NCBI GenBank assembly: GCA_902465605.1
Contig: CABQNT010000004.1
Location: 1-64,000 of the forward strand
Origin: Prevotella sp902465605
Lineage (GTDB): Bacteria; Bacteroidota; Bacteroidia; Bacteroidales; Bacteroidaceae
Direction: 5' to 3'
DNA: 64,000 bases
Below, one piece after another: positions 34,354-43,518 of the stretch. Position 1 is the stretch's first letter. The number at the start of each line of letters is the position of its first letter. The translations under genes were made by a program, and so were the position numbers. Below the pieces are notes generated by a model. That model was not told the DNA's origin. It saw only the letters and a list, made by a program, of their open reading frames with translations, and did no database searches.

Positions 34354-34542
34354 TGTTCGTATTCACCTTCTGCGACACGCAACCGATATGGCTAAGGTGA
34401 AATTTCCGATGCAGAAACGTCATCTGTTCACGAAAAGATGAATGTGTACTGCAATACGCAATTGATAGTTAATCACGGGCACGAGTTTGCCCAAGCCACC
34501 CCTTGGGAAACAAGACCTTCTTATTCATTTAAAACCATCATC

Positions 34543-35928
34543 ATGAGAAATTATCTACTTTCACTCCTCGTCGCCCTTTTGGCGACTATGGGTAGCCTGC
34601 CTGTGGCAGCACAAGAGGCTTATGCGGCATTAACGCCAGACGGGACACTCACTTTCTATTATGACAATCAGCGCACCATCCATCGAGATTATGGTCTCGT
34701 CTTTGATATGCCCGAACATGGAAACTATCCTGCTTGGACAGGTTATAGTACGTACGCCCCTGAAAAAATCAAGCACGTTGTGTTCGACGCCTCTTTTTCT
34801 GGATACCGTCCCACCAGCACCCGCATCTGGTTCGCAAATTGCATCAATTTGCAGGACATCAAGGGCATACGAAACCTTAACACCGAAAAGGTCACCAACA
34901 TGGGCGGCATGTTCAATCGCTGCGGAGCATTGACTTCGCTCGACCTGAGCAATTTCAAAACCCAAAACGTCACCGACATGAGCGACATGTTCAATCGCTG
35001 CAGGGCATTGACTTCACTCGATGTGAGCAACTTCAACACCCAAAACGTCACCAGCATGAGTGGCATGTTCTATAACTGCAAGGCATTGACATCGCTCGAC
35101 CTAAGCAACTTCAACACCCAAAATGTCACCGACATGTTTTACATGTTCTCTAGCTGTCAAGCATTGACATCGCTCGATTTGAGCAAATTTAACACCCATA
35201 ACGTCACCAACATGGGCAACATGTTCTCTTACTGCGAGGCATTGACATCGCTCGATGTGAGCAACTTCAAAACCCATAACGTCACCAACATGTGGGGCAT
35301 GTTCTATAACTGCAAGGCATTGACATCGCTCGACCTAAGCAACTTCAACACAGATAAAGTCACTAACATGAGTAGCATGTTCCAAAACTGCAACGCATTG
35401 ATATTACTGGACCTGAGCAACTTCAACACCCAAAATGTCACAGACATGTATGGCATGTTCTCTGGATGCGAGGCATTGATATCGCTCAATGTGAGCAGTT
35501 TCAACACCGAAAAGGTCACCGACATGCGCACAATATTCTCTGGTTGCAAGGCACTGACATCACTCGATGTGAGCAACTTCAACACTCAAAAAATCATCGA
35601 CATGGCCGACATGTTCTCTGACTGCACTTCCCTAACCACTATTTTCTGCAACAGTAACTGGAAGGTTGGTTACAAAGTTGGAACTGATATGTTTAATAAC
35701 TGTACGCAGCTGAAAGGTACCAACACAGCGTTCGACGCAAACAAAACGGGCATTGAGATGGCTAACCCCACCACGGGTTACTTCACAAGCAAGACCACAG
35801 GTATTGACCACGTGAAGACAGCCGACCGGGCAGGCGATGGCAAAGCATACGACCTCAGCGGCCGTCGTGTGAACGAGAGCTACAAAGGCTTCGTCATTAA
35901 GAACGGAAAGAAATATATTCAGAAATAG
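34543..35928 (+). CDS. BspA-like DUF285 repeat surface protein, 10 repeats
   Basis: This is a secreted 461-residue protein with a signal peptide (MRNYLLSLLVALLATMGSLP, cleavage near VAAQ). After a beta-rich start (LTPDGTLTFYYDNQR) it has ten tandem 26-residue repeats of the DUF285 type (FNTQNVTDMxxMFxxCxALTSLDLSN). The C-terminal tail has the YDLSGRRVNESYKGFVIKNGKKYIQK-like sorting/anchoring form, split here as YDLSGRRVN and KGFVIKNGKKYIQK. The ATG at 34543 is chosen because the second copy starts at the same place and the signal peptide begins there. Such proteins are often adhesins; function is inferred. Its paralogue at 37763 has twice as many repeats. Confidence 0.9.
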   Translation: MRNYLLSLLVALLATMGSLPVAAQEAYAALTPDGTLTFYYDNQRTIHRDYGLVFDMPEHGNYPAWTGYSTYAPEKIKHVVFDASFSGYRPTSTRIWFANCINLQDIKGIRNLNTEKVTNMGGMFNRCGALTSLDLSNFKTQNVTDMSDMFNRCRALTSLDVSNFNTQNVTSMSGMFYNCKALTSLDLSNFNTQNVTDMFYMFSSCQALTSLDLSKFNTHNVTNMGNMFSYCEALTSLDVSNFKTHNVTNMWGMFYNCKALTSLDLSNFNTDKVTNMSSMFQNCNALILLDLSNFNTQNVTDMYGMFSGCEALISLNVSSFNTEKVTDMRTIFSGCKALTSLDVSNFNTQKIIDMADMFSDCTSLTTIFCNSNWKVGYKVGTDMFNNCTQLKGTNTAFDANKTGIEMANPTTGYFTSKTTGIDHVKTADRAGDGKAYDLSGRRVNESYKGFVIKNGKKYIQK

Positions 35929-35950
35929 AAGTTCTATCCCAACCTAACGC

Positions 35951-35998
35951 AACACTCCACTCCACCCTCCTATAGGAGAGATGGAGTGGAGTGTTTTC
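35951..35998 (+). terminator. Terminator of the first BspA-like gene
   Basis: A 14-bp stem (AACACTCCACTCCA / TGGAGTGGAGTGTT) with a 17-nt loop, followed by TT. It is duplicated after the second copy. Confidence 0.75.
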
Positions 35999-36109
35999 GA
36001 ATGGTTATAAACAACGACGGAGATAAATTCCGGAAGCATCACACCATTTCCCGGATATGTTTCGGAGCGTGATTATCACGCCCCTATGGGTGACACCGAT
36101 TATCCTTAA

Positions 36110-36302
36110 GGCTGGTTCTATAAATTACCACCGCATATAGTCATTAAATCTTTATAAAATACGTTTTGTTATCTTTTAGCTTCTTTTTGGTTCAAAATGT
36201 AAGTTCGTTCAGTCGTGTAGCTCGCTACACTCCCTCACTCTCTTGCATTTTGACCTCAAAAATAAGCTCAAAACCTAACAAAGCTAATTTATAGAACCAG
36301 CC
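36110..36302. mobile_element. 193-bp MITE with perfect 18-bp terminal inverted repeats
   Basis: The ends are GGCTGGTTCTATAAATTA and its exact complement. Both are flanked by TTAA (36106-36109 and 36303-36306). Inside, AGCTTCTTTTTG and TCAAAATGTAAG pair with sequences near the right end, so the whole element can fold as one imperfect hairpin. It has no coding capacity. The second duplicated unit has the uninterrupted site (GATTATCTTTAATTCAG near 40103-40119) with one TTAA, which proves insertion. Confidence 0.9.
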
Positions 36303-36306
36303 TTAA

Positions 36307-36345
36307 TTCAGTAGGGGTAAGTAAATCCTTCTTTTAAGGGACAAT
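36307..36345 (-). pseudogene. Remnant 3' end of the TPR-like gene
   Basis: The minus strand encodes about 12 residues ending KEGFTYPY then stop, matching the EEFTYPY end of the intact gene at 40116-42392. It is a leftover of the tandem duplication. Confidence 0.75.
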
Positions 36346-36347
36346 CA

Positions 36348-36659
36348 TCAAAGTAGCGCTGCCGCACGTGCAATCTCTTTCAGCTTATCAGCCAATGTCT
36401 TGTCCGTTCTCGCCGTTTGCATATTATATTTCAGCTGCAATTTCATCAGCGATTCTGCCGGAACACCTAAGGCAGCCTCAAACATCAATGCGGTGGTGGT
36501 GCTCAGTGAGCGACGACCGTTCAATATCTCATTCAGTACGGAATAGCCCATACCAATACTATCTGCAAACTTACGTTGCGAGATGCCCCTTGTTTCAAGT
36601 TCATCCTTCAACACCTCACCGGGGTGTGTCGGATAAAAGCCATAACCTAAACTTGCCAT
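36348..36659 (-). CDS. higA: HigA-type antitoxin
   Basis: This 103-residue protein with an XRE helix-turn-helix (GISQRKFADSIGMGYSVLNEILNGRR, about residues 29-54) is preceded by the HPGEVLKDELE motif typical of HigA antitoxins. It lies 7 bp after the toxin gene and would bind the toxin and repress the operon promoter. Confidence 0.9.
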   Translation of the reverse strand: MASLGYGFYPTHPGEVLKDELETRGISQRKFADSIGMGYSVLNEILNGRRSLSTTTALMFEAALGVPAESLMKLQLKYNMQTARTDKTLADKLKEIARAAALL

Positions 36660-36666
36660 ATCTATT

Positions 36667-36984
36667 TTATTTATAATGGTTTGACAATTCCAAGATGTTG
36701 CAAATGGTAATCAGCCTTTCCTTACCGACGGTTTCCGAACGAAACTCTATGCGATATTGATCATTTACCCGCACCGACTCACGACCTGCCTTATCTCCAA
36801 CCAATGTTTCGTAATGAAGTGATGTGAAGCGATACAGGTCTTGCGTGCTGTCAAGCGACTCCATGAGGTTCAGGACTTTGATGTACTTTCGTACAATCTG
36901 AGGCTGAAAGCGGTGCTTCTTGTCCTTGGCCCTGCCTTCATAGAACAATTCCCGTAGATAGTCTTGCTCAAAGGTTATTTCCAT
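36667..36984 (-). CDS. higB: HigB/RelE-type toxin
   Basis: This 105-residue protein of the HigB/RelE fold, a ribosome-dependent mRNA interferase family, has RKYIKVLNLMESLDSTQDL in the middle. The C-terminal strand pattern is RVNDQYRIEFRSETVGKERLITICNILELSNHY. Toxin before antitoxin is the normal higBA order. The pair is inserted between the two units of the tandem duplication, and its promoter is a reversed copy of the 76-bp promoter repeat. Confidence 0.88.
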   Translation of the reverse strand: MEITFEQDYLRELFYEGRAKDKKHRFQPQIVRKYIKVLNLMESLDSTQDLYRFTSLHYETLVGDKAGRESVRVNDQYRIEFRSETVGKERLITICNILELSNHYK

Positions 36985-37001
36985 CCTTGCCTATTCTTTT
37001 G

Positions 37002-37077
37002 TGCAATGATAGTGCAAGCCGAACACAAAGAAAACTTGTTTGCTTTGTTAAGGCGTAGCCTATCTTCTGCAAAGATA
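37002..37077 (-). promoter_or_regulatory. 76-bp promoter repeat, copy before higB
   Basis: In reverse orientation this copy starts TATCTTTGCA and ends TATCATTGCA, where TATCTTTG is degenerate. The internal palindrome keeps CAAACAAGTTT but has small changes in its arms. The right box ends 17 bp before the higB ATG. An additional 7-bp dyad TTCGCAA/TTGCGAA lies at 37095-37111 upstream. Confidence 0.8.
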
Positions 37078-37228
37078 ATCATACTTTTTGAATGTTCGCA
37101 ATTTTTGCGAAGAAAAATATTAGTTTTTCTATATTTCTACAGACTGGTGACACTCTCTATCTTACTTATATATTCCCTATTGTGTCGGTGAGCGTTCCTC
37201 TCATGGATAGCTGCACGATACTAATCAG

Positions 37229-37364
37229 CGTTCATGACAGCCAATGCTCCCAAGATTCCAGCTGCGAACTTGAGTGCCAGCAACACAGCATTGATGATGC
37301 TGCCGGTAATGGTGACACGGTATATGCGCTGTTCTCGCTGACGGTCGGAATCGGATTTTTCCAT
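37229..37364 (-). pseudogene. Truncated 5' end of the CDF transporter gene
   Basis: The minus strand encodes MEKSDSDRQREQRIYRVTI and about 26 further residues like the intact CDF protein, then loses similarity. It keeps the TATATTTG promoter. It marks the left edge of the second duplication unit. Confidence 0.85.
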
Positions 37365-37538
37365 CAATGTTTTGATATTAAAGGGTTGCAGCTGCAAATA
37401 TAGTGATTTTTAACTACACGCTTTGTACACCTTTAGAATATCTGCAAAATAACATGACGCTCAATCTCATTTTCTAATGTAGGTGGCGGCTCACTCTCCT
37501 GAAACGATTGATCGTTCAAATATTTTTAGGGTAAACCG

Positions 37539-37568
37539 TTGTTTTTCTGGTTTTTATATTTAATTTTG
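37539..37568 (+). promoter_or_regulatory. Promoter of the second BspA-like gene
   Basis: TTG, a 19-bp spacer and TAATTTTG, identical to the promoter at 34324-34353. Confidence 0.6.
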
Positions 37569-37762
37569 TGTTCGTATTCACCTTCTGCGACACGCAACCG
37601 ACATGGCTAAGGTGAGATTTTCGATGCAAGAACATCATTTCACGAAAAGAAGAATGTTTACTGCAATACGCAATTGATAGTTATTCACGGTCACGAGTTT
37701 GCCCCCCTTTGGGAAACAAGACGGACGGATGACCTCTTTTAATTCAATTAAAACCAATCATC

Positions 37763-39928
37763 ATGAGAAATTATCTACTTTCACTCCTCGTTGGCCTTTT
37801 TGCAATCACGGGTAGCCTGCCAGTGGCAGCACAAGAGGCTTACGCCGTATTAACACCTGACGGGACGCTCACTTTTTATTATGACAATCAGCGCACCACC
37901 CACCAGAATTATGAGCGCATCTACGATATGCCCAAACCTGAGAACGAACCTGCTTGGGCAGGGCATTGGTCTCCTTCTCAAGAAGATATTAAGCACGTTG
38001 TGTTCGATGCCTCCTTTTCTGGGTACCACCCTACCAGCACCAGCTCTTGGTTCGCACATTCCATCAATTTGCAGGATATCGACGGCATACGGAATCTTAA
38101 CACCGAAAACGTCACCGATATGAGTTGGATGTTCTCTGACTGCAAGGCATTAACATCGCTCAATCTGAGCAAATTCAACACCCAAAACGTCACCAACATG
38201 AACGGCATGTTCCGAGAATGCTGGGCATTGACATCGCTCGACCTGAGCAACTTCAAAACCCAAAACGTCACCGATATGGGTTGGATGTTCTATGGCTGCT
38301 CGGCATTGACATCGCTCGACCTGAGCAACTTTAACACCGAAAACGTCACCGGCATGAGTTGGATGTTCTCTGGCTGCGAGGCATTGACGATGCTCGATGT
38401 GAGCAAATTCAATACCGAAAAAGTCACCGACATGAGCTGCATGTTCCATGGCTGCAAGGCATTAACATCGCTCGATGTAAGCAAATTCAATACCCAAAAC
38501 GTCACTGACATGGGCAGCATGTTCCATGGCTGCAAGGCATTAACATCGCTCGACCTGAGCAACTTCAAAACCCAAAACGTCACCGATATGGGTTGGATGT
38601 TCTATGGCTGCTCGGCATTGACATCGCTCGATGTGAGCAACTTTAATACCCAAAACGTCACCGACATGGGTAGCATGTTCTCTGGCTGCGAGGCATTGAC
38701 ATCGCTCGATGTGAGTAACTTCAATACCGAAAACGCCACCTACATGGGCCACATGTTCTCTGGCTGCTGGAGTTTGACATCGCTCGACCTGAGCAACTTC
38801 AACACCCAACATGTCACCTACATGGGCGCCATGTTCTATGGCTGCCAAGCATTGACATCGCTCAACCTGAGCAACTTCAATACCCAAAATGTCACCGAAA
38901 TGAACTTCATGTTCCGTGACTGCAAGTCATTGATTTCGCTCGATCTAAGCAATTTCAACACCGGAAATGTCACCAATATGTGGGACATGTTCGCTGGCTG
39001 CCCGAAATTGACATCGCTCGATGTGAGCAAATTCAATACAAAAAACGTCACCGACATGAGCGGCATGTTCCATAACTGCGAGGCATTGACATCGCTCGAT
39101 GTGAGCAACTTCAATACACAAAACGTAACCAGCATGAGCAGCATGTTCCAAGGTTGCAAGGCCTTGACATCGCTCAACCTAAGCAACTTTAATACTCAAA
39201 ACGTCATCTACATGAACGGCATGTTCGAGGGCTGCGAGGCATTGAAATCGCTCAACCTAAGCAATTTCAACACCGGAAATGTCACCAATATGTGGGACAT
39301 GTTCGCTGGCTGCCCGAAATTGACATCGATCGATGTGAGCAACTTCAATACCCAAAACGTCACCGACATGAGCAGCATGTTCGAGGGCTGCTCGGCATTG
39401 ACATCGCTCGACCTGAGCAACTTCAACACCCAAAATGTCAAACACATGTATGGCATGTTCTCTGGATGCGAGGCATTGATATCGCTCAATGTAAGCAGTT
39501 TCAACACCGAAAAGGTCATCGACATGCGCACAATATTCTCTGGTTGCAAGACACTGACATCACTCGATGTGAGCAACTTCAACACTCAAAAAATCATCGA
39601 CATGGCCGACATGTTCTCTGACTGCACTTCCCTAACCACTATTTTCTGCAACAGTAACTGGAAGGTTGGTTACAAAGTTGGAACTGATATGTTTAATAAC
39701 TGTACGCAGCTGAAAGGTACCAACACTGCGTACAACCCATACAAAACAGGCATTGAAATGGCTAACCCCACCACGGGTTACTTCACAAGCAAAACCACAG
39801 GTATTGACCACGTGAAGACTGCCGACGGGGCAAGCGATGGCAAAATATACGACCTCAGCGGCCGTCGTGTGAACGAGAGCTACAAAGGCATCGTCATTAA
39901 AAACAAAAAGAAATATATTCAGAAATAG
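37763..39928 (+). CDS. BspA-like DUF285 repeat surface protein, 20 repeats
   Basis: This 721-residue paralogue of the protein at 34543 has the same signal peptide type (MRNYLLSLLVGLFAITGSLP) and tail. It has twenty 26-residue DUF285 repeats instead of ten; the 260-residue length difference equals ten repeats exactly. Several repeats are near duplicates inside the protein (for example the two NVTNMWDMFAGCPKLTS units and the two NVTDMGWMFYGCSALTS units), so the array grew by internal recombination. The last two repeats and tail are almost identical to the first protein. A surface adhesin role is inferred from the BspA family. Confidence 0.9.
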   Translation: MRNYLLSLLVGLFAITGSLPVAAQEAYAVLTPDGTLTFYYDNQRTTHQNYERIYDMPKPENEPAWAGHWSPSQEDIKHVVFDASFSGYHPTSTSSWFAHSINLQDIDGIRNLNTENVTDMSWMFSDCKALTSLNLSKFNTQNVTNMNGMFRECWALTSLDLSNFKTQNVTDMGWMFYGCSALTSLDLSNFNTENVTGMSWMFSGCEALTMLDVSKFNTEKVTDMSCMFHGCKALTSLDVSKFNTQNVTDMGSMFHGCKALTSLDLSNFKTQNVTDMGWMFYGCSALTSLDVSNFNTQNVTDMGSMFSGCEALTSLDVSNFNTENATYMGHMFSGCWSLTSLDLSNFNTQHVTYMGAMFYGCQALTSLNLSNFNTQNVTEMNFMFRDCKSLISLDLSNFNTGNVTNMWDMFAGCPKLTSLDVSKFNTKNVTDMSGMFHNCEALTSLDVSNFNTQNVTSMSSMFQGCKALTSLNLSNFNTQNVIYMNGMFEGCEALKSLNLSNFNTGNVTNMWDMFAGCPKLTSIDVSNFNTQNVTDMSSMFEGCSALTSLDLSNFNTQNVKHMYGMFSGCEALISLNVSSFNTEKVIDMRTIFSGCKTLTSLDVSNFNTQKIIDMADMFSDCTSLTTIFCNSNWKVGYKVGTDMFNNCTQLKGTNTAYNPYKTGIEMANPTTGYFTSKTTGIDHVKTADGASDGKIYDLSGRRVNESYKGIVIKNKKKYIQK

Positions 39929-39950
39929 AAGTTCTATCCCAACCTAACAA

Positions 39951-39998
39951 AACACTCCACTCCACCCTCCCTATAGGAGAGACGGAGTGGAGTGTTTT
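39951..39998 (+). terminator. Terminator of the second BspA-like gene
   Basis: AACACTCCACTCC pairs with GGAGTGGAGTGTT around a short loop, followed by TT. It is a copy of the hairpin at 35951-35998. Confidence 0.7.
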
Positions 39999-40115
39999 CG
40001 AATGGTTACAAACAACGACTGAAGAAAAATTCCGGAAGCATCACACCATTGCCCGGATGTGTTTCGGAGCGTGATAAATCTCGCCCCCCTATGGGTGACA
40101 CCGATTATCTTTAAT

Positions 40116-42392
40116 TCAGTAGGGGTAAGTAAATTCTTCTAAGAAACAACCATCACAGGGGAGAAATGCGAAGGGTGTCGTCAGTCTGGCTCGCTCGAAA
40201 GCTTTGAGTTCCTCACAACGGGAGATGTATGGGGCGATGCGCTCGGCATTGTCGTGTGCAAATTCCGCGAGTCGCATCATGGCTCGGTATTGTCGCGAAG
40301 CAGGACTCACGGAAGGGTTGCTAAGGTCGTGATATACCCCGATGGTGCCGTCCCACCCTTTCTCATACCACGAATCCTGTGGGATAAAGGCCAGGGCGTA
40401 AAGGCTTTTCTGCTTCAACGAGAAGTCTGACGAGCGCGCACTCTCTTCCAACAGGTTGATGGCATGGCCCACGAAGTCCATGTTGCCGGTCTTAGTGCTG
40501 TCTTGCGCAGAGCTTAGACCATACTGCGTGAGCCACCAGCAGTCGCCCAAATAACTGGCCTGATAATAGAGCGAGGCCAGTTCGTAGGCCTTTTCGAGAC
40601 GCTGCTCCGATGGCCGCATGTTGCGATAGAGATGCTGCGCAGCAAGAATACGACGGCAAAACTCTACTTTCCGGTTTGTGGTAAGCAGGGGCATGTAACC
40701 CTCAAACTCGTCCCCCACTTTCTGTTTGGTCAGCCATCGCTCCGTCTCATAGCTGCGATGGCGGACATAAGGCACGATGTTCTGGGTATTCAGAAAGGCC
40801 ATACTCACCTTTTCAAGATAGGGAATGGCCTCGGCAAACCTCCCCCTTGCCATGAGTTTGGTGCCGATCAGGTCGTTGTAATAATCGGCATCGCGATAGC
40901 ATTTACCCCACACATAGCGTTGCAAAGCATCCTTGGGCTTCTTGCTGAGAAAACGCGCGTAATACTTGAGCTGCTCCACATTAACGCTATCGAGAGCCTC
41001 GAAATACTCGCCCCAATAGTCTTCGTTCCACGGCTTGTCGGCAGCTTTAAAGTCAGGATGCCGCAAGTTGGGCATACCCATAATGCGCTTGAACTCGTTA
41101 TCCATCATGCAGAGCATCGCCATGGCCATCGTGCGGTCGCCCGATTTGAAATAGCGGGGCACCAATCCGTTGTACACGATGCGTTCTTTCACGTCGCGAT
41201 AATGGTCGTCGGTCAGCACACTGTCGGTTATATCCTGCTTCGACTTGGCATCGAGCCACTGCAATTCGGCCGCCATCCATTGGCGATACTTCCTTTTCAT
41301 CGGCTCCACAAACACCGAGTTGGCCGCGTAGATGGCGCGCGCATTGTCCTTCATGCGGCGCGTTCCGTTGAGGGTGAGCGCTTTGGCGAGGTCGATTTTA
41401 GCCTGTTGATAGTCGCCCATTTGGTGCTCCAGACAACCTATGGCCGACATCCAGAGGCAGGGCGTGCGGCTCTTTCCTCCCGCCACCACCCTACGGGCAA
41501 AATCGATAAACTGCCGGGCTTCGGGCTTATAGATGGGCTGTGCGCCTAACTCCCTAATCCAGTTTACCTTGTCGGAATCCTCCGGATAAACTTCTTTCGA
41601 GAGCCATTCGTTGGCATAGACATCCTGCGTTTCCTGCAAGTTGTTCACAAAGTCCTGCACAAGATAGAGCAACGTGGGCGAATTGGGATTTTCGGCAAAC
41701 ACCTTGCTGATACCGGCAAGGTTGCGATAGTTGCGCACGCTGTATTGCAAACTTGCGAAGTCTTCCTGCGCAGCATAGATTTCCACTGCCTCACGACGTT
41801 GCCCAAGGCGCAGGAGACAGCCCGCATAGAGGTTTTGCATCAGGTCTCGGTAGACGCTTTGTGGCAGTTTTTGTCCCTGCCGCGTCCAACAGTTCATGGC
41901 CTCGCGATATTGTTTCAGTGCGAAATGCGTGCGCATCACCATCAGCATATACTGCGCTCGAAACCTTTTTCCCTTGTATTTTCGGGCCTCAGCCTGAAGT
42001 TCTCGCATGGTGGCCTGGCTCTGGGCAATTTTCTCCTTCGACGGATATTCCCAAGCGTCGTAAAAGACAGAGGCATCGATGTAGGAATTAAGCAACCTCA
42101 GGTAGCCCATCATCTCGGTGTCTCCCCTGCGCTTGGCCACATCCATTACCACCTCCCGGCTCCACCGATAGGAAGAAAAACGGGGATCGTTGCCGACGTA
42201 TTTGTTCCAAAACACCTCGGTCTCGGTTGCGAAACGATCTCCCATCAAGCTGCGATGAAACACGCTGAAAAGGTAATAGTTGTGGGTAGGCCCCTCAAAT
42301 GCGCATGCCATCGCGCCGAGACAGGGCATCAGAGACAGAATCAGGGTAACTAATCCTGTCCGAAAATTAATGCTACTGATAGATATTTTCAT
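40116..42392 (-). CDS. Large exported helical-repeat (TPR-like) protein
   Basis: This 758-residue protein has a signal peptide (about residues 1-30, ending GAMACAFEG). The rest is predominantly helical with TPR-like stretches (for example MLMVMRTHFALKQYREAMNCW and AGCLLRLGQRREAVEIY). No catalytic motif was recognised. Its start overlaps the preceding lipoprotein gene by 20 bp, so the two form a minus-strand operon and probably act together in the envelope. The last codons are duplicated at 36307-36345. Confidence 0.75.
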   Translation of the reverse strand: MKISISSINFRTGLVTLILSLMPCLGAMACAFEGPTHNYYLFSVFHRSLMGDRFATETEVFWNKYVGNDPRFSSYRWSREVVMDVAKRRGDTEMMGYLRLLNSYIDASVFYDAWEYPSKEKIAQSQATMRELQAEARKYKGKRFRAQYMLMVMRTHFALKQYREAMNCWTRQGQKLPQSVYRDLMQNLYAGCLLRLGQRREAVEIYAAQEDFASLQYSVRNYRNLAGISKVFAENPNSPTLLYLVQDFVNNLQETQDVYANEWLSKEVYPEDSDKVNWIRELGAQPIYKPEARQFIDFARRVVAGGKSRTPCLWMSAIGCLEHQMGDYQQAKIDLAKALTLNGTRRMKDNARAIYAANSVFVEPMKRKYRQWMAAELQWLDAKSKQDITDSVLTDDHYRDVKERIVYNGLVPRYFKSGDRTMAMAMLCMMDNEFKRIMGMPNLRHPDFKAADKPWNEDYWGEYFEALDSVNVEQLKYYARFLSKKPKDALQRYVWGKCYRDADYYNDLIGTKLMARGRFAEAIPYLEKVSMAFLNTQNIVPYVRHRSYETERWLTKQKVGDEFEGYMPLLTTNRKVEFCRRILAAQHLYRNMRPSEQRLEKAYELASLYYQASYLGDCWWLTQYGLSSAQDSTKTGNMDFVGHAINLLEESARSSDFSLKQKSLYALAFIPQDSWYEKGWDGTIGVYHDLSNPSVSPASRQYRAMMRLAEFAHDNAERIAPYISRCEELKAFERARLTTPFAFLPCDGCFLEEFTYPY

Positions 42393-43293
42393 AGTCGTTG
42401 GGAGTAAAACGGTTGATATTCTTATTGTTGAGATGATAGAGTATCACCTCGCTGTTGGCCTCCGGGCGCAGACTGTCCACAGCCCGCCGGGCAGCCATGA
42501 TGTCATCAAGTTCAGGCTGGCGCGTGGCTACACTGTCGCCCTGCAACACGGGAAAATCGTCATCACCATGCATAATACCCACATATTTGCCATCGCGGAA
42601 CAGCACACGCCACGTGAATAGCGGGTAAGCGACATTGAGAGGCAATTTGTATCGGGGCAGACTGTGCAGATAAGGTCTCACGTCCTTCATGTCAAGAATG
42701 GGCTTATGGACAGAGAGCTGGGTGAAATCGCCAGTGTTGTACATCATCAAGGAGCCCTTGTCCACAGGCGGAACTTCGAGCGACAACTGGTGCAGACGGA
42801 TGGTAGCCGACAGTGTCAACCTATGCTCGTGGCAGAGATCGCGCATACGTCGGAGCATACTGAAATAGCGTTTCTGCGTGCTCATGGTCCAGTCGCAGTC
42901 TATCTGGATTTCCCTGATGCCCTTCATGTCGTGCGTTTCGTTCATCTGTAGAATACGGCGAAACACTTGGTCGGCTATGTCATCAATGCTTCCCGCTTGG
43001 AAACGATTGACGATAAACACCACGGGCACAATCTCGACACCTTGCGGCAGGGTGTCGGCAAAGGCGATTGTGGCATTGGGCATGGGGTGCATCTCGTCGT
43101 CTGGTGTCACGTCGAAATCTCTGACGTAGAGTTTGTTCACATGGTGCATGCGAAGGAAGGCACGCTCGGCAGAATCGAGTCGGAAAGTGGTGCGCCAGTA
43201 ATATATGCTGCGGGTGGCAACTTCGTTTGTTTGCCTGCCACCACAAGCTGCAAGGAGCAAAATACAAAAGAGTGATATCCAAAGTTTAGTCAT
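42373..43293 (-). CDS. Lipoprotein of unknown function, DUF3142-like
   Basis: This 306-residue lipoprotein has the lipobox LLLAACGG (Cys 17). The ATG at 43293 (MTKLWISLFCILLLAAC) is chosen over a longer upstream frame because the signal peptide starts here. The core has IQIDCDWTMSTQKRYFSMLRRMRDL and LTLSATIRLHQL, which resemble DUF3142, a TIM-barrel-like family of unknown activity. The gene overlaps the TPR-like gene by 20 bp. The assignment to DUF3142 is by eye. Confidence 0.65.
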   Translation of the reverse strand: MTKLWISLFCILLLAACGGRQTNEVATRSIYYWRTTFRLDSAERAFLRMHHVNKLYVRDFDVTPDDEMHPMPNATIAFADTLPQGVEIVPVVFIVNRFQAGSIDDIADQVFRRILQMNETHDMKGIREIQIDCDWTMSTQKRYFSMLRRMRDLCHEHRLTLSATIRLHQLSLEVPPVDKGSLMMYNTGDFTQLSVHKPILDMKDVRPYLHSLPRYKLPLNVAYPLFTWRVLFRDGKYVGIMHGDDDFPVLQGDSVATRQPELDDIMAARRAVDSLRPEANSEVILYHLNNKNINRFTPNDYENIYQ

Positions 43294-43478
43294 TCTCCGG
43301 AATTTTTGAATAAAATTATAAAAATATTGACTAACAACAAAAACAATGAGGACAAATATTGGCAAGGAAGGCAAAAAAGACCATATTCGAGCCAGAACAC
43401 ACGAGTCGCGGCATGATGAATCTCCTTTCAGCCAGCACTTTTATACGCTTTTCCTCGTTCGTTTCCCAATCTTTTTCG

Positions 43479-43486
43479 TAAATTTG
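43479..43486 (+). promoter_or_regulatory. Promoter -7 element of ychF
   Basis: TAAATTTG matches TAnnTTTG, 32 bp before the ychF ATG. Confidence 0.6.
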
Positions 43487-43518
43487 CACATTATAATATA
43501 AACGTTTATCATAACGAC

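Larger units (their letters stand above)
34006..40145. repeat. Tandem duplication of CDF 5' end, BspA-like gene and downstream gene tail
   Basis: Unit A (about 34006 to 36345) and unit B (about 37220 to 40145) share, in order, the 5' end of the CDF gene, the divergent promoter region, a BspA-like gene, its terminator and the last codons of the TPR-like gene. Unit A also contains a MITE. higBA and a promoter repeat lie between the units. The shared non-coding parts are nearly identical, so the event is fairly recent. Confidence 0.9.

Noticed and set aside
38150..39585. Several minus-strand ORFs with repeated VERCQC or LLRSSDVNA patterns
   Set aside because: They are antisense readings of the 78-bp BspA-type repeats.
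34900..39620. Regularly spaced direct repeats as a possible CRISPR array
   Set aside because: The 78-bp period is in frame and encodes DUF285 repeats. There are no unique spacers or cas genes.
40632..41549. Plus-strand 305-residue ORF
   Set aside because: It is antisense to the TPR-like gene. No signal peptide, promoter or family pattern.
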